From Siphonodentalium dalli (Eukaryota; Mollusca; Scaphopoda; Gadilida; Siphonodentaliidae), in NCBI GenBank assembly GCA_032622095.1, contig CP136067.1, positions 192,408,052 through 192,472,051 of the forward strand: a stretch of 64,000 nucleotides of DNA, read 5' to 3'. Positions 22,870 through 58,849 of the stretch are shown here, piece by piece. The notes below the pieces were generated by a model. That model had not been told where the DNA came from. It did not search any database and saw nothing but the letters and a program-made list of their open reading frames with translations. The stretch's first letter is position 1; every line of letters begins with the position of its first letter. Made by a program: the position numbers and the translations under genes.

Positions 22870-23532
22870 CTGTACATCTGTCTGTTCCTGATTTCTCCCA
22901 AACCCCTGATTTCAACCAAATATAGTGGAGTGACTAGATGTACCTCCCCTCCCCTCCCAAAGATGTAATGTCATAGGTTCTTCAAAATTTTAATGAGTTT
23001 TTTTTTATTTTATTTAAAAATAAAATATTTTATTTAATAAAAACAAATTATTTATTAAAAATAAAATATATATATATATTTAGGTTTTTTTTGGGTTAAA
23101 TTGAGCAATAAGTTAAATTGAAAAAAAAATTAAAAAATTCAGATGTATGTCCATAGCCCCACCCACATTTGACCCAGTGACCTCATTTGAACAAATCTGA
23201 ACCACAGTCACCCAAGGTACCCTCATACCAAATATGAACCCATTCGGCCCGACAACTTCAGAAAAGAAGTCGTTTTAAGAATTACTATGTGGAAAAATAG
23301 TTATGGTCCTGACATCAAAACTATTTGACTTGGTGACCTCATTTGAACAAATCTGAATGAGAGTCACCTAGGGAACATCCACACCAAATATGAACCAATT
23401 CGGTATGATGGTTTCAGAGGAGAAGATGTTTAAAAACAAGTTGACGGACGGACAGGCGGACAGACGGACGGACGACGGACGAGGAGTGATGACTATAGCT
23501 CCACCGGAGACTTCGTCTCAGGTGAGCTAATA
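22870..23532 (+). repeat. Dispersed repeat, copy 2, with GACGGACGG tail
   Basis: Fuller copy of the element at 1880-2280. It ends in a gacggacggac run (23443-23482) and ctccaccggagacttcgtctcaggtgagc parts. From memory, this type of ending is common in bivalve genomes. Confidence 0.75.
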
Positions 23533-24126
23533 AAGAGCGTCCATGCTTTCGTCGCACACACGCGGTAGACAATAAAGAGCGTCCATGCTTTCGTCGCACA
23601 CACGCGGTAGACAATAAAGAGCGTCCATGCTTTCGTCGCACACACGCGGTAGACAATAAAGAGCGTACATGCTTTCGTCGCACACACGCGGTAGACAATA
23701 AAGAGCGTCCATGCTTTCGTCGCACACACGCGGTAGACAATAAAGAGCGTCCATGCTTTCGTCGCACACACGCGGTAGACAATAAAGAGCGTCCATGCTT
23801 ACGTCGCACACACGCGGTAGACAATAAAGAGCGTCCATGCTTTCGTCGCACACACGCGGTAGACAATAAAGAGCGTCCATGCTTTCGTCGCACACACGCG
23901 GTAGACAATAAAGAGCGTCCATGCTTTCGTCGCACACACGCGGTAGACAATAAAGAGCGTCCATGCTTTCGTCGCACACACGCGGTAGACAATAAAGAGC
24001 CTCCATGCTTACGTCGCACACACGCGGTAGACAATAAAGAGCGTCCATGCTTACGTCGCACACACGCGGTAGACAATACAGAGCGTCCATGCTTTCGTCG
24101 CACACACACGGTAGACAATAAAGAGC
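23531..24126 (+). repeat. 42-bp satellite, about 14 copies
   Basis: Unit runs aaagagcgtccatgctttc to cacacgcggtagacaat; copies differ by one or two bases. 42 is divisible by three, so several frames stay open and give 14-residue repeats; these are not taken as genes. Two degenerate units follow at about 24203-24256. Confidence 0.97.
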
Positions 24127-24354
24127 ATTCTCAATTATCAAGTTGTGATCGTTTTCGGGGTATCGTGGTGATTTTGTATGTGGTATTGTAACATTTGAAT
24201 ATAAAGAGCGTCCATGTTTCTGTTGTCCAAAAGCGCCAGACAAAAAAGAGCGTTGTTCTCAAGAACTGTTTTGTCTTTTTCGAGGTACTACATAATAGGT
24301 AAGTTGTATGTGGCATGGTTGCATTCGAATACGAATGACTGAGAATTTGGAAAA

Positions 24355-25145
24355 TCTATTATATATTTTGGAAGATCTGTTTGTTTGTTTGTATGTTTGT
24401 TTGTGTGTAATCGATGAACTCGAAAACGGCCGACCCGATTTCGATGAAACTTGGTATGTGGGGTATTTTCGGCCGGGGGGTGACATAGGCCTATTGATTT
24501 TCAGATCCGAGGTCAACTTTACCGTGCCGAGGTCAAATCTGTTTTTACGCTGTGTTACGGGACTTTCATTTGAGTTCGGTGCTTACAAATCGATTCGAAA
24601 CAGCGCGAATAATAAAATGCCAGTCATAATAATGACACCGTGAGAATCTTTCGTGTTTCCTCTTTCCAACGACATATAATGCGTATGTATCCGTTTTAGT
24701 TATCTGCCTCAATTATCAAGAAGAAGTGGTACTATCTTCCATCAGGATAAAAACAATGCGTAACTTCTATGACGTCGTTAGAGGTCATAACGTTAGATCA
24801 CGTTAACGCTAAACCGGCCGATGCATTTGACTGTTTCAGACGTCTTGGCGATATCTCGGGCACCGATGGTAATTTATCTTTACGTTGAAACTTGATAATT
24901 AATGAGCATGTGTATATGAGGCGCGTTTATATACTTGAGTAGAAATCAAATCGGGTTAAACTGGCGGATTTTTACTGACGAAATTTGATGCATAGGGTAT
25001 CTCGGTATCCGCTGGGCCGATTTCCCGGTATCCGCTGGGCCGATTTCCACCATTTTTTGGGTGTTGGTGTTTGACCCCACCTGACCTTGACCTTCAAAAT
25101 GGTCAATTCAAGGTCAAAGCCCGGACGAAGTCGGGTCACCTTCTA
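24355..25145 (+). repeat. Dispersed repeat rich in TCAAGGTCA / TGACCTTGA, copy 2
   Basis: Same head and same tail (cggacgaagtcgggtcacc, ttctagta) as 6765-7398, but the middle differs. A 24-bp unit with ccgctgggccgatttcc is doubled at about 25000-25050. Confidence 0.8.
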
Positions 25146-25179
25146 GTAATATATAAATAAATAGAACGACACAAGCGTG

Positions 25180-25295
25180 TGAACTGGTTAACGTTATTGC
25201 ACGAGTTTGTTGTGACGCAATGGTAAAATGAGAACAGGAGGTTCGAGTTTAACCTCGTGGCCCGACAAACGAGTGCAACAGCGTTAACATGTTCA
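25180..25295. repeat. 116-bp foldback with tRNA-promoter-like core
   Basis: Outer arms of about 31 bp (tgaactggttaacgt.. against ..gcgttaacatgttca) enclose an A-box-like tgacgcaatgg and a B-box-like ggttcgagttt, the latter inside the palindrome gaggttcgagtttaacctc. Box spacing is short for a tRNA, so no tRNA gene is called. Confidence 0.6.
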
Positions 25296-25615
25296 AAAAA
25301 CTGTGTTGTTCCATGTTTATTGCTCACTCTCTGAATATTGTACTTGTAACATAATAACAGTTAGGTCGATATTGTTTTATTTAATTGAACAAACGTGTGC
25401 TTAATGTAGACTAAACCCCACAATTTAACGAAGACATTTTCGGTAAAAGTTGACGTCGCCAGTCGTTGTTGACGTAATAGGTTTGTATTGTTCAAGAAAA
25501 CTTCTGTGTTTTGCTGTATTTCGCCCAAATAAGTCATTGTGTGTACCATAAATCCTTCTAGGACCAACTGTCTGCAAAATTTCTGCATGTGATCGATATC
25601 GTACCCTTATTGAAT

Positions 25616-25749
25616 ATCCATGCACGGAAAACGAAAACTGTTTATTTAGAGACGTTAAGAAGTTTAATGACGCTTGATGGCTCTCAGAAGGAATGGTCAA
25701 CATCCATTCACGGAAAACAAACACTTTTTATTTAGGGACGGTAAGAAGT
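25616..25749 (-). repeat. Partial tandem duplication of the gene B 3' end
   Basis: Two units of about 85 bp (25616-25701 and 25702-25786) are about 85 percent identical. The second contains the true last codons and stop of gene B. The first, in the presumed 3' UTR, still contains the codons for [10 protein letters not shown] and a stop, with mostly silent changes. Confidence 0.85.
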
Positions 25750-49192
<23,443 letters not shown>

Positions 49193-49285
49193 GTCTGTCA
49201 GAATATTTGTGTCGTCTGCTTTCTAAAATTAATGTGCAAAGCATGCGCACTATTATACTCTAACACAACGCATGCACTGCGTGTA
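49193..49285 (-). promoter_or_regulatory. Gene B promoter-proximal region
   Basis: About 90 bp upstream of the gene B start is alignable with the gene A promoter: the tgtgtcgtctgct stretch, then aaagcatgcgcact, then a tatactctaac stretch. On the minus strand agtataatag is a TATA-like sequence about 65 bases before the ATG. Conservation stops near 49285. Confidence 0.5.
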
Positions 49286-49379
49286 ACAGCCAGGAGATCG
49301 GCTTGTCAAATAACCGAATGACCCGCTGACAAAAACGGCGCATTATTTACATGGGTGATGTTTATGGATTATTCCCGTT

Positions 49380-49432
49380 CACCCGGCGGCGAGGGGTTAT
49401 TCCCGTTCACCCGACGGCGAGCAGTTACACAA
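49380..49432 (+). repeat. Two tandem 28-bp units
   Basis: attcccgttcacccggcggc-type unit occurs twice, upstream of gene B. Confidence 0.8.
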
Positions 49433-49550
49433 GCTCCAGTTATAGTCCATATCAATTAAGAATATGTTTCGTTCCCACTTGCCCGGCAGTGTTGGGTACC
49501 GTCGCTAGGTTGTTGTTTCAGTCGCAACCTTTCCCTATCGCGGTTTTTAT

Positions 49551-51166
49551 ACATGTAGGCCATGGTGTCATTTGTGTGAGGTGTCATTGTATGGGACATG
49601 ACAGTCTGCGGTGTGGGGTGGAATATCCGAATATGGAATAGAATGACAATCTGCGGAACAGAATTTCAAATTGCGTGGAACGGCCGATATATCGAGGAAT
49701 ACAGCACGCAGATGGCTCCTTTTTGGTGTCTAACGAAAGGCCGATATTCGACCCAGCCACATATATTAACCCCGACACTGCATGACCGGGCACCAGAAGT
49801 TGCATTATCTGTATCTGTAGATATTACAGTGCAGGAACCAATTCTGGTTGTAGACGCACTGGTTCAGGTGCTACCACGGCCGAGTAACTTTATAACCCTG
49901 TGGTGACTCCAGTCAGCCATTAATGTCCGCGCCCGATCGGACAGCGTACTGCACCCACGACAACATACCTGGACAAGTGTTGTAATGGGGGGGGGGAAGT
50001 CGGCATTTTGCATTCGGATCTTTATTCAGTTATCTCGATTGAGACTTTTCAGCCTGACAAACTTGGTATCTGACCGAGTTCTGATTTTTGTCACAATACC
50101 CTGACCAGGTTGCGATCCCCGGTCCCCTAACACGAGAAACCAGTACGCTACATCTCGGCTACCGACTTCCCTTCCGTCGACGACTGACCTAACCTATGTA
50201 TTTTACAACGATAACGCTATGCCCACAAGCAAACTTGGTATTAAAATGAAGTTTATCATCTATTAGATAAAGTTCTGCTAAGAACGGCTTAGTTGGAACG
50301 ATAAAACGGCTTCAGTCGGCCATTCTAGTTTTTACGAGAAAAACGGAGAGCTGTTTCTTGGAGCGAATTTCTGCAACAATTTCAGTGATTAGTGGACCTA
50401 TTTGGAAAAATTTACATTCTCTGTGTCTGGTCCTACATTTTGTAATACAATGTACGATACGCCTCATTAGATGGAATATATCAGCTGAAATCGATATTGT
50501 TATTGTAAACTCTGAGTCTATGTTTAGCTGTTTTAATCGGCGCCGATATATACTGAGTTTTCGTGTTCGCCATTTCAGTATTCGTACTAAAACAGCCATA
50601 TTGTAGCTAAAAACGAATGCGCAGTATTCCACTGCGTCATTTGAGACCTAATAATTGTTGTTTGCTGGCGTAATCTTGAGAAATCTAAATTCTAAGCATT
50701 GATGTCGAACGCAGTTTTCCATGTTTCGTGGCACCTTCGCATGGGTGGGTTAATCGGTCTCTAGATGTGCATAAATCACCGCTTCGTTCGAATTAATAGA
50801 TTTTTGTTGTGTAATAGATTATAAATTTCATTTTAATACCAAGTTTGCTTGTATGCATAGCGTTATCGCTGTAAAAAAATACATTTCTAAAGCTGTTCCA
50901 CGGCCTTGATTTTGACAATTTTATGCTAGGTCAGTCGTCGACCGAATAATGCAACTTCTGTTGTCCGGCTAGTGGCGGGGCGGGCGAATACCGGCCTTTC
51001 GTTAGACACCAAAATGAGCTTTCTGTGTGCTGTATTCGTCGAAATATCGGCCGTTCCACGAAATTTGAAATTCTGTTCCGCAGATTGTCATTCTATTCCA
51101 TATTCCATCCCATTCCGCAGATTGCCATGTCCCCATTATATGTGACATGTCTACATGTATGAAGGC
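49551..51166. mobile_element. 1.6-kb foldback with arms of about 350 bp
   Basis: Left arm 49551-49808 plus 50174-50275 is the inverse of 50810-51166 (gaatgacaatctgcggaac, ggtgtctaacgaaagg, gataacgctatgc, caagcaaacttggtatt). The left arm is interrupted by about 365 bp with a SINE-like part. Open frames in the middle are not recognised. Confidence 0.8.
49988..50171 (-). mobile_element. tRNA-related SINE candidate
   Basis: On the minus strand a head with A-box tagccgagatg (50161-50151) and B-box-like gggatcgcaacc (50119-50108), 42 bases apart, is followed by about 100 bp of non-tRNA body. It lies in the extra segment of the left foldback arm. Pol III promoters are degenerate, so this needs a family match. 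Confidence 0.5.
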
Positions 51167-51820
51167 AGCTAATACAGTATCAACACGGTGGTGTTTATAC
51201 GCGCGCAATGAAATAAATGCGATAGTCGGGTCCTCGAGATCCATTCGGCGGCACGTTAGCTCGGAAGCATACATCGATATGCTATTGGAAAATTTCCTTG
51301 CCCTTCTGAATATTCATATATTACCGAGCACTCATCTTTGATTATATGGTGGCTGTACAATAATTAGTCTGTTCCATTATATTAATATATTTGGAGTGTT
51401 GGCATCTTTCCTCTTATTCTTAATAGTTTCTATTATTTCACCATGTTGAGTGAATTGCCATACACATTTCAATCGGGTCTGGAATAGGTGGAATATCTCT
51501 ATCATGTTCGTGAAAGAAACACGACGGAATTGAAAACATTTAGGATTCAGTCACAACATACCATGATATCATTATCCACCTTCTTTGCTATTTAAAACTT
51601 GTTATACGAATCCAACATCTTCCATGCAGCGGTGTCTCTTAATCTGGGAAATACAGAGCGCTGACATGCAGATGACATATTTAGTATTCGGCGCTGGCAT
51701 GAAAACATAATTAGTTTGGTGTATTCGGGACTAAAAATACTTCGTTCTACTCCGACAACAGTCGGGATATTCAAATTAAAAGTAGTCCGTCTGTAATAAG
51801 GTGATTTTGTATGGACGAGT

Positions 51821-51942
51821 CTGAAATAGGTAAGCCGATTCGACGAGGGTGACGATTGGGTCTGGTCGCAATCGGCACCCTCGTCGAATCGGCTGACCTA
51901 TTTCAGCGCGTCACCCTCGTCGAATCGGCTGACCTATTTCAG
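51821..51942. repeat. 31-bp-stem hairpin with an extra tandem arm
   Basis: Arms 51821-51851 and 51876-51906 pair with one mismatch. The right arm is repeated at 51912-51942 (caccctcgtcgaatcgg). Confidence 0.92.
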
Positions 51943-52638
51943 CGGAATTGACGGAAAGTACTGAGGTGTCCGATTGGCCTGGTCGTTGAAGAATTTGACC
52001 TAGAACAAATTGTTAACACGAAAACCAGAGTCAGAAATGATAACGCCCTCAAGATCATATTATAGGCATATATAAAATATAAAATATATTCGTTTCATGA
52101 ATACACCACCTCAGTATTCCGTTAAAACAACTAATCCTTCAAATTATTACAACAACAACGCGAACCAAAAATCTACTAATCGTATTAAATAAACCATGAT
52201 ACTTCGCAATGCGACATTTAGTCTATATCGCTACTGAGACATACTTCACAAGTAATGTTAGATGTTATATTATTCATTTTGTTAACACTAAAAACGTCAA
52301 GAGTGGCCCAGCCATTGTTTACATCAAAATATCGAAAGCAATTAACGCGGTCATAAAAGTTAAATACTGCAACAATGGGAATCTCCGCGAATACACACAT
52401 CCCGCAAAAAAGTATAATCTGTACGCAATATAGCGAGTACGCTTTTAATCACAATTACTCCATAGCTCCTATGATATCTCCAGATATGCCAAGCAGTATA
52501 CACTCTAGAGGGCGTGACAAGCTGTTTTTGTTTCATTTTGTCGGGAAGAATCTGGAGAACTACATATCCAAAATCCGCTAAAATCAGCCTTTAAGAAAAT
52601 TCCATATTCACGATGGCGTCCAATATGGCTGTTGGTTA

Positions 52639-52730
52639 CAGTGAAGTAATTATTTATAATTGTTTTAATTCTCTCCTGTATATTGGCCCAAAATCTGTTG
52701 GAGGGCGCTACCAATCGAATTACTTCACTG
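52639..52730. mobile_element. Tc1/mariner-type MITE, 92 bp
   Basis: Terminal repeats CAGTGAAGTAATT and inverse, flanked by TA on both sides. No coding capacity. Confidence 0.8.
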
Positions 52731-53388
52731 TAACATAAAGTGACAATAGTGTCAATGACTGCCATCTGAAAACGACACAAATCGGTCCCTGGAATCTTCG
52801 CATTTCTAAATAAAGTACACATTCTCTATCAATAACTTTGTATTAATCGTATTAACCCTTTCCTGACCCCACTCCTGTTGACAGTCGCGACAAAAATATA
52901 TTAAAATACCCACGAGAAATTGCCGTGTGAGGTCCATGGCGATAAAGTAAACGATGGTAGTAACCATCATTGTCGTTATAGCTCACCGATTTCTCTCTGA
53001 GAAAATATGGACGATGGTTTGCTTCATAAACATGGCCGCACTGGAGCTTGAATTGGACACACTTGGCCAATTCTGAGTTCTATTCAACGCGATTTTATCA
53101 TAAAACTGAAGATTTAAGTGCAGCAAAATGATTTTGTGCTTAAAATGTGCACAAAAACGGCCACATCACTCAAACACACCGCTGTGTTGCACTTTTTGCC
53201 GATAAACCACCTAAAACAGACCAATTGGCCGTCGTTTAATCCTGCACGTCCTGTTTTACATCAAATTTGAGATTGTAGGTACAGATAACGATGTAGTTGT
53301 CTCTTATGGCTCGTCGTCAAACCTCTATTCCAGTTTTGTATTGAGCAGCAATGTACAGCGCGTGAACGGTGGCCATCACATTCATTAA

Positions 53389-53842
53389 CCCTTTACCCAA
53401 CAAAACGGCCAAAAACGCCCAAATAAAGCTTCAACAGCCTAAAATAGCTTCGGTCTGTCTCAATAACACCATTCAAATATGGATATCATTGGAACCGGTT
53501 CATTGACCACATTGTGATGGTTACAGTTATGCCCTGTGCCAATGCATTCTCTTATATATGCGAGTCGACCATAGGTCGCCTCGCATATATAAGAGAATGC
53601 ATTGGCCTAAAAAATTCTTTTTTAACACTTTTTAACATTTTTTCTTACATTCTTTAACAATTTAATTTTTTTTCTTACATTTTTTAACAATTTTTTTAAT
53701 ATTTTTCTACATTCTTTGACAATTTTATCATTTTTAATATGTGTTAAGCCAATGCATCCTCTTATATATGCGAGGCGACCTATGGTCGACTCGCATATAT
53801 AAGAGAATGCATTGGCACAGGGCCGTTCTGTTGGGTAAAGGG
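53389..53842. mobile_element. piggyBac-like foldback carrying the 67-nt palindrome pair
   Basis: Flanked by TTAA (53385-53388 and 53843-53846). Terminal repeats CCCTTTACCCAACA.AACGGCC pair with one mismatch. Two 67-nt palindromes (53539-53605 and 53749-53815) lie in inverse orientation. The left arm has about 115 extra bases. piggyBac is inferred from TTAA and CCC ends. Confidence 0.75.
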
Positions 53843-54074
53843 TTAAAGGTACATGTATGGGCTCAAAAATGGAGATTTTCGATGTGAAAATTGGAAGCAA
53901 ATGTCGCCCCAGATGGGTTAATATCGGCTTTATTGGAATTAGTTGAGTCGGCGGTCATCAATGAGAAGCCTCTAGATGGGAGCTGACAGATACAGACAGA
54001 CTTGATCTCATTTTCATGACAGATCTTCTGACAGTAATAGAGTGTACATGGTCTGATCATAAGGGAGGTTATTG

Positions 54075-54810
54075 TAGACCAAGTCTTCTCGGTCCACTAC
54101 AGCTTGGGATGTCGGTTAGGTTGTCTTCTCGGTCCACTACAGCTTGGGATGTCGGTTAGGTTGATGTTGTAACAGCTTGGGATGTCGGTTAGGTTGATGC
54201 TGTAACAGCTTGGGATGTCGGTTAGGTTGATGCTGTAACAGCTTGGGATGTCGGTCCACTACAGCTTGGGGTGTCGGTTAGGTTGTCTTCTCGGTCCACT
54301 ACAGCTTGGGATGTCGGTTAGGTTGTCTTCTCGGTCCACTACAGCTTGGGATGTCGGTTAGGTTGTCTTCTCGGTCCACTACAGCTTGGGAAGTCGGTTA
54401 GGTTGTCTTCTCGGTCCACTACAGCTTGGGATGTCGGTTAGGTTGTCTTCTCGGTCCACTACAGCTTGGGATGTCGGTTAGGTTGTCTTCTCGGTCCACT
54501 ACAGCTTGGGATGTCGGTTAGGTTGTCTTCTCGGTCCACTACATCTTGGGATGTCGGTTAGGTTGTCTTCTCGGTCCACTACAGCTTGGGATGTCGGTTA
54601 GGTTGTCTTCTCGGTCCACTACAGCTTGGGATGTCGGTTAGGTTGTCTTCTCGGTCCACTACAGCTTGGGATGTCGGTTAGGTTGTCTTCTCGGTCCACT
54701 ACAGCTTGGGATGTCGGTTAGGTTGTCTTCTCGGTCCACTACAGCTTGGGATGTCGGTTAGGTTGTCTTATCGGTCCACTACAGCTTGGGATGTCGGTTA
54801 GGTTGATGCT
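54075..54810 (+). repeat. 40-bp satellite, about 17 copies
   Basis: Unit of the type ggttgtcttctcggtccact + acagcttgggatgtcggtta. The left edge has shorter units with gatg.tgtaacagcttggg, and one such end recurs at the right edge. Confidence 0.96.
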
Positions 54811-55499
54811 GTTTTGGACAAGGTCCAGTCGCGTTACTATTCATTGAAACGACGTACATATAATACATTTACATGTCGACCCTGGCCATTCACGTGAACC
54901 ACTGAAAGTGATTAATCATCTGACATGTCCGCGATTAATCTGTCTTCAAAATGATATATCATTTACCATGATACATGTAAAAGAGGTAATGTCATGATAT
55001 AATCGTTAACATACGTTTTAGCTCCTGTCCACAGTTATGCACGGGCATAAGAATCGCATACTTCATATACACATGTATCTCTTTTTGACATCTAGTATTA
55101 CTTAGACATTTCAGCTTTCCGGATTCCTAATTGCTCCATTGACTGCGACACATTAAATTATCCCCTCTCCATTTGTCTAGGTTTTTGAGTTTAGTTTACA
55201 TGTATTATTTTTCATTTTCGCTGAGTGAATGACAATTACGGGGGGGGGGGCGGACATCTGGAATAATGGTTGGCAAGGTTACCGGAAACATCGATATTGT
55301 TTTTTTTGTCTAATCACACCCATATGGTGCTTATTTTGGACCCCTATGTTTATTTTCTGGAAGTTAAAAATGCAACAAATTGCCAGAAATGATTCCATGT
55401 TCTCTTAGTGTCAGCTGCTGATTCGATATTATGAATCATTAGCCTAAACAATTGTGGAGAGTCAAATATTGGAACTTTAAAGGCCCACTTAATGTCATT
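54811..55499. other. Intergenic, no gene; left flanking repeat of next array
   Basis: 55086-55190 (cagctttccggattcctaat, ccattgactgcgacacat) is repeated at 56573-56680. A poly-G run is at 55241-55250. Confidence 0.6.
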
Positions 55500-56572
55500 T
55501 CAAATTACATTTAAACATGGCCGCCGGCAGCCATCTTGGATTTTACTCTTAGCATGACTAAATCCTTTGGCACGGGCTACAAGTCGTATCGTTTTTCGGA
55601 TCATCATGAAATCTGTCCTGGATGTTAACATTGACATGTAGATGGGAAAGAGTTATTTTGGTGTCATTTGACCATAAAACATGGCCGTCTTGGATTTTAC
55701 TCTTCGCATGACTAAATTCTTTGGCACGGGCTATATGTACAAGTCGTACCTTTTGTCGGTTTATTATGAAATTTGTCGTGGCTGTTGAAATTGACATGTA
55801 GATGGGAACGAGTCATTTTGGGGTCATTCGGCAAAAAAACATGGCCGCAGGCATCCATTTGGTATTTCAAAATCCAAGCCATTAGCACGGGCACCCGGAG
55901 TGTTCGTCTGATCATCATGAAATTTTCATGGTTGTTAATATTGATACGCAGATGGGAAAGAGTCATTTTGGGTTCATAAAACCTGGCTGCCGGCAGCCAT
56001 CTTGGATTTTACTCTTTGCATTACTAAATCCTTTGGACGGTCTACAGGTCGTACCTTTGCTCGGATCATTATGAAATTTGGCATGGCTTTTAGCATTGAC
56101 ATGTAGATGGGAATGAGTTATTTTGGGATCATATGATCATCTGATCACCATCAAACTTCATACGGATCATCGGGGACCTCTAGATGCGAGCATCAACGTT
56201 TTCCGAATTTCGTTGAAAACATGGCCGCCAGCATCCACTTTGGGTTTTGCTCTTTCCATGACTAACTAATTTGGTACACCCTACTTGTCCGATCGTTACT
56301 AAACTTCACATGTATCTTCGGGATGACCACAAGATGGGAGTAATCTAATTTTTCCGAATTTCGTTAAAAAACATGCAACTGACAGCCATTTTGGATTTTA
56401 CTTATTGCATGACTAAACCCTTTCGCATACCCTACAGTCCACTTCCCTCATCCGATCATCACCAAACTTCATATTGATCTTCATATTGATCTACTTGATG
56501 AGAACTATCAAATGTTTTTGAATTTCATTAGAAACAATGGTCGCCAGTGGCCATTTTGGTTTTTACTTTATA
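55500..56572 (+). repeat. Diverged tandem array, seven units of about 150-230 bp
   Basis: Units start atggccg..ggcagccat.ttgg near 55515, 55682, 55840, 55985, 56220, 56375 and 56530, followed by gcatgactaaatc.tt and gatcat.atgaaatt. A related inverted unit lies at about 48480-48545. Confidence 0.85.
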
Positions 56573-58680
56573 TATCTCTCTTCGTGTTCATATATAGTAA
56601 TACTTAGAAAGTTCAGCTTTCCGCATTCCTAATCGCTCCATTGACTGCAACACATGAAATTATCCCCTCTCCAAGTTCATTTTTTTGTCAAGCTGTCGCT
56701 AGTCACTGATTATATGTGGAAATAATCTGTAATACAATATAGAGCTGTTTGAGTTTATAATTACACTAGCAGTCTTACCCGGCGTTGCCCAGGTTAAAGT
56801 GCTGTGAAACCATCTTCATGCTGTGGATATGTGTTGGGAATAGAGAATACTCTTGCTCAAAGTATAGTGGCCCACCTTGTCGATTGTCATTTTGTTTGTC
56901 GCGATTAATCCGTTCCACCAATAATGAAGTATTTATTTATTTACAACTGCGTATACAACAGACGTTATAATATGATACATGAACATCATAAACACATTAG
57001 TTCGCAAAAACAAAAGACGACAATTAGGTTTTACATATATGATCTAGATGACACCTCGCTATCATATCTCCATGAAGATACAGATGTTTTAAAGAAATTT
57101 CCAGGTGCTCCTCTGTTCATGGTGCTATTTTCCGGCTAAATATTCTCAGTTTAAAAGAAATGTTGCTGCGCGAGTATATCAGCTACATGTGCCAGACACA
57201 GAGCGAGATTTTGAGTTGTTTATGTCAGACGATGAGTCTTCTAAAATTTCCGCTGTATCTGGCAGATATACCCTTCGCGACCTGATTTCCAGGTTGTCCT
57301 AAGTGCACTTTTTATGTTTTTGAGATAAACGATTTTTAAAGATTGAATCTCCGATACGGGTCAACTATTAAAACTATGGCTATACTTCTAACACTGTTCG
57401 ATTGGAAATCATTCCTTTAATAGAATAAATAAGCATCACAATTAATAAATTAAACGTAATCCTGTTTTTTTTAAGAATACTGCAGGTATGGTGCATATGT
57501 TGGCACCTAGGACATACTGGAACTTAATTACACTATGAATAGTTCAAATGACACCATTGAACTAAAATTCGTTAGAATGGCCACCTTGTTCTATGTGTCA
57601 GAAATATTAGGAGAATTAGCACTTAGAACAAACAATATAATATCACAGGTCTGAATCTTAACAGGACATCTTGGAAGTCAGAGAGCATATTACATATAAG
57701 TGTTCTATGTATACGCTACACCCAGATGATATTTTTTTTATTTCAAAACTGTATTGTCTAACTTTGGTATGTATGTCGGAATTTGATCAACTAGAGCGTT
57801 GACATGACACCATGTCACCCCTATAAATCTAAAACCGACTAACTTGACACTCGGTCCGAAACGGAGGCCGCTATATCTTCTAGTCGTTGTTTCGACTTCA
57901 TTTTGAAGTGAACCTAGAACAAATAGGTAACAAGCTGTTTTCGACGTGAGAAGCGCCTTGGGGGACATTTTCTACAGCTTTTTGAAATAATTACTATTTA
58001 TGGATTTTATGATAATATTGTTTGTTTTTTTTTTGGTCAAAATACAAAAATATGTAAAATAAAAAAAATATGGTGAAATTGGAATCTTGTTAGTCAACAA
58101 ATCTGCCGACTACATACGCCGAGTTGAGTTTCCTGACTGCTAAATATGACCACAAAATAACTTATCCTAAATTTTGATGTGTTTCATTGATGGAAAGTCA
58201 TTATATTTAGGTAAACAAATGCACAAAAAAGAACATTTTGAAAATTGAAATTTTAGTCCGGGAACAAGGTCCCATTACATTTAATCCATTTTTGTTTTGT
58301 TCGTTATGATGTTTGCTCAAACTATTTAGACTTTTAAAGATGTCCGTGCATGTATATGTAAAAGGTATTATGGTAGTCAAGATAGCCTGGATCATTTTTC
58401 TGGAGTATATATCCGCTCACTCCAATGTTATAAATGTGACAGAAAAATGCATCAGAAACGCATTATTCTTGTTGCCATGGCATAATTATGCTTGTCAGTT
58501 TATGCAAAATTTAACTGAAAAATCCAAAATGGCGGGCAAAATGGCAAACGGAAGTATAGTAACATGGAATAGGAATTGGCCATTGCGATTGACCCCCTCC
58601 CATGGAGCCTGACGCATGCATATTACTACGATCATAATTTTCATCACGCAGCAACTAAATTATTGAAAACTCTGCCGCTC
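56573..58680. other. Intergenic; possible broken coding remnant at 56924-57301
   Basis: Contains cttacccggcgttgcccagg at about 56775, a motif of dispersed invertebrate repeats. Two overlapping plus-strand frames (56924-57136 and 57105-57299) are acidic and could be one frameshifted fragment, but no family is recognised. Confidence 0.3.
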
Positions 58681-58745
58681 CACTTTCTCACTCTCTCTCT
58701 CATTCTCTCTCTCTTTCTCTCTCTCTCTCTCTATCTCTCTCTGCC
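58680..58745 (+). repeat. CT-rich microsatellite
   Basis: ctctctct tract of about 60 bases with a few interruptions. Confidence 0.9.
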
Positions 58746-58849
58746 TCCTGCTATCCCTAACACTATATTCCCGCTGTGTCCATCCCCAACTCAAACTTAG
58801 TTACTTCTCCTTTAAAAAACATTATTTATATCCTTTCCCGTCTGATCGA

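Noticed and set aside
23531-24126. CRISPR-like array
   Set aside because: Units are contiguous tandem copies without unique spacers, in a eukaryotic genome.
23414-24243. Long minus-strand open frames of 234-238 codons
   Set aside because: They consist of the 42-bp satellite in different frames; no ATG context, domain or splice support.
25180-25295. tRNA gene
   Set aside because: Box spacing of about 20 bases and long flanking arms do not fit a tRNA cloverleaf.
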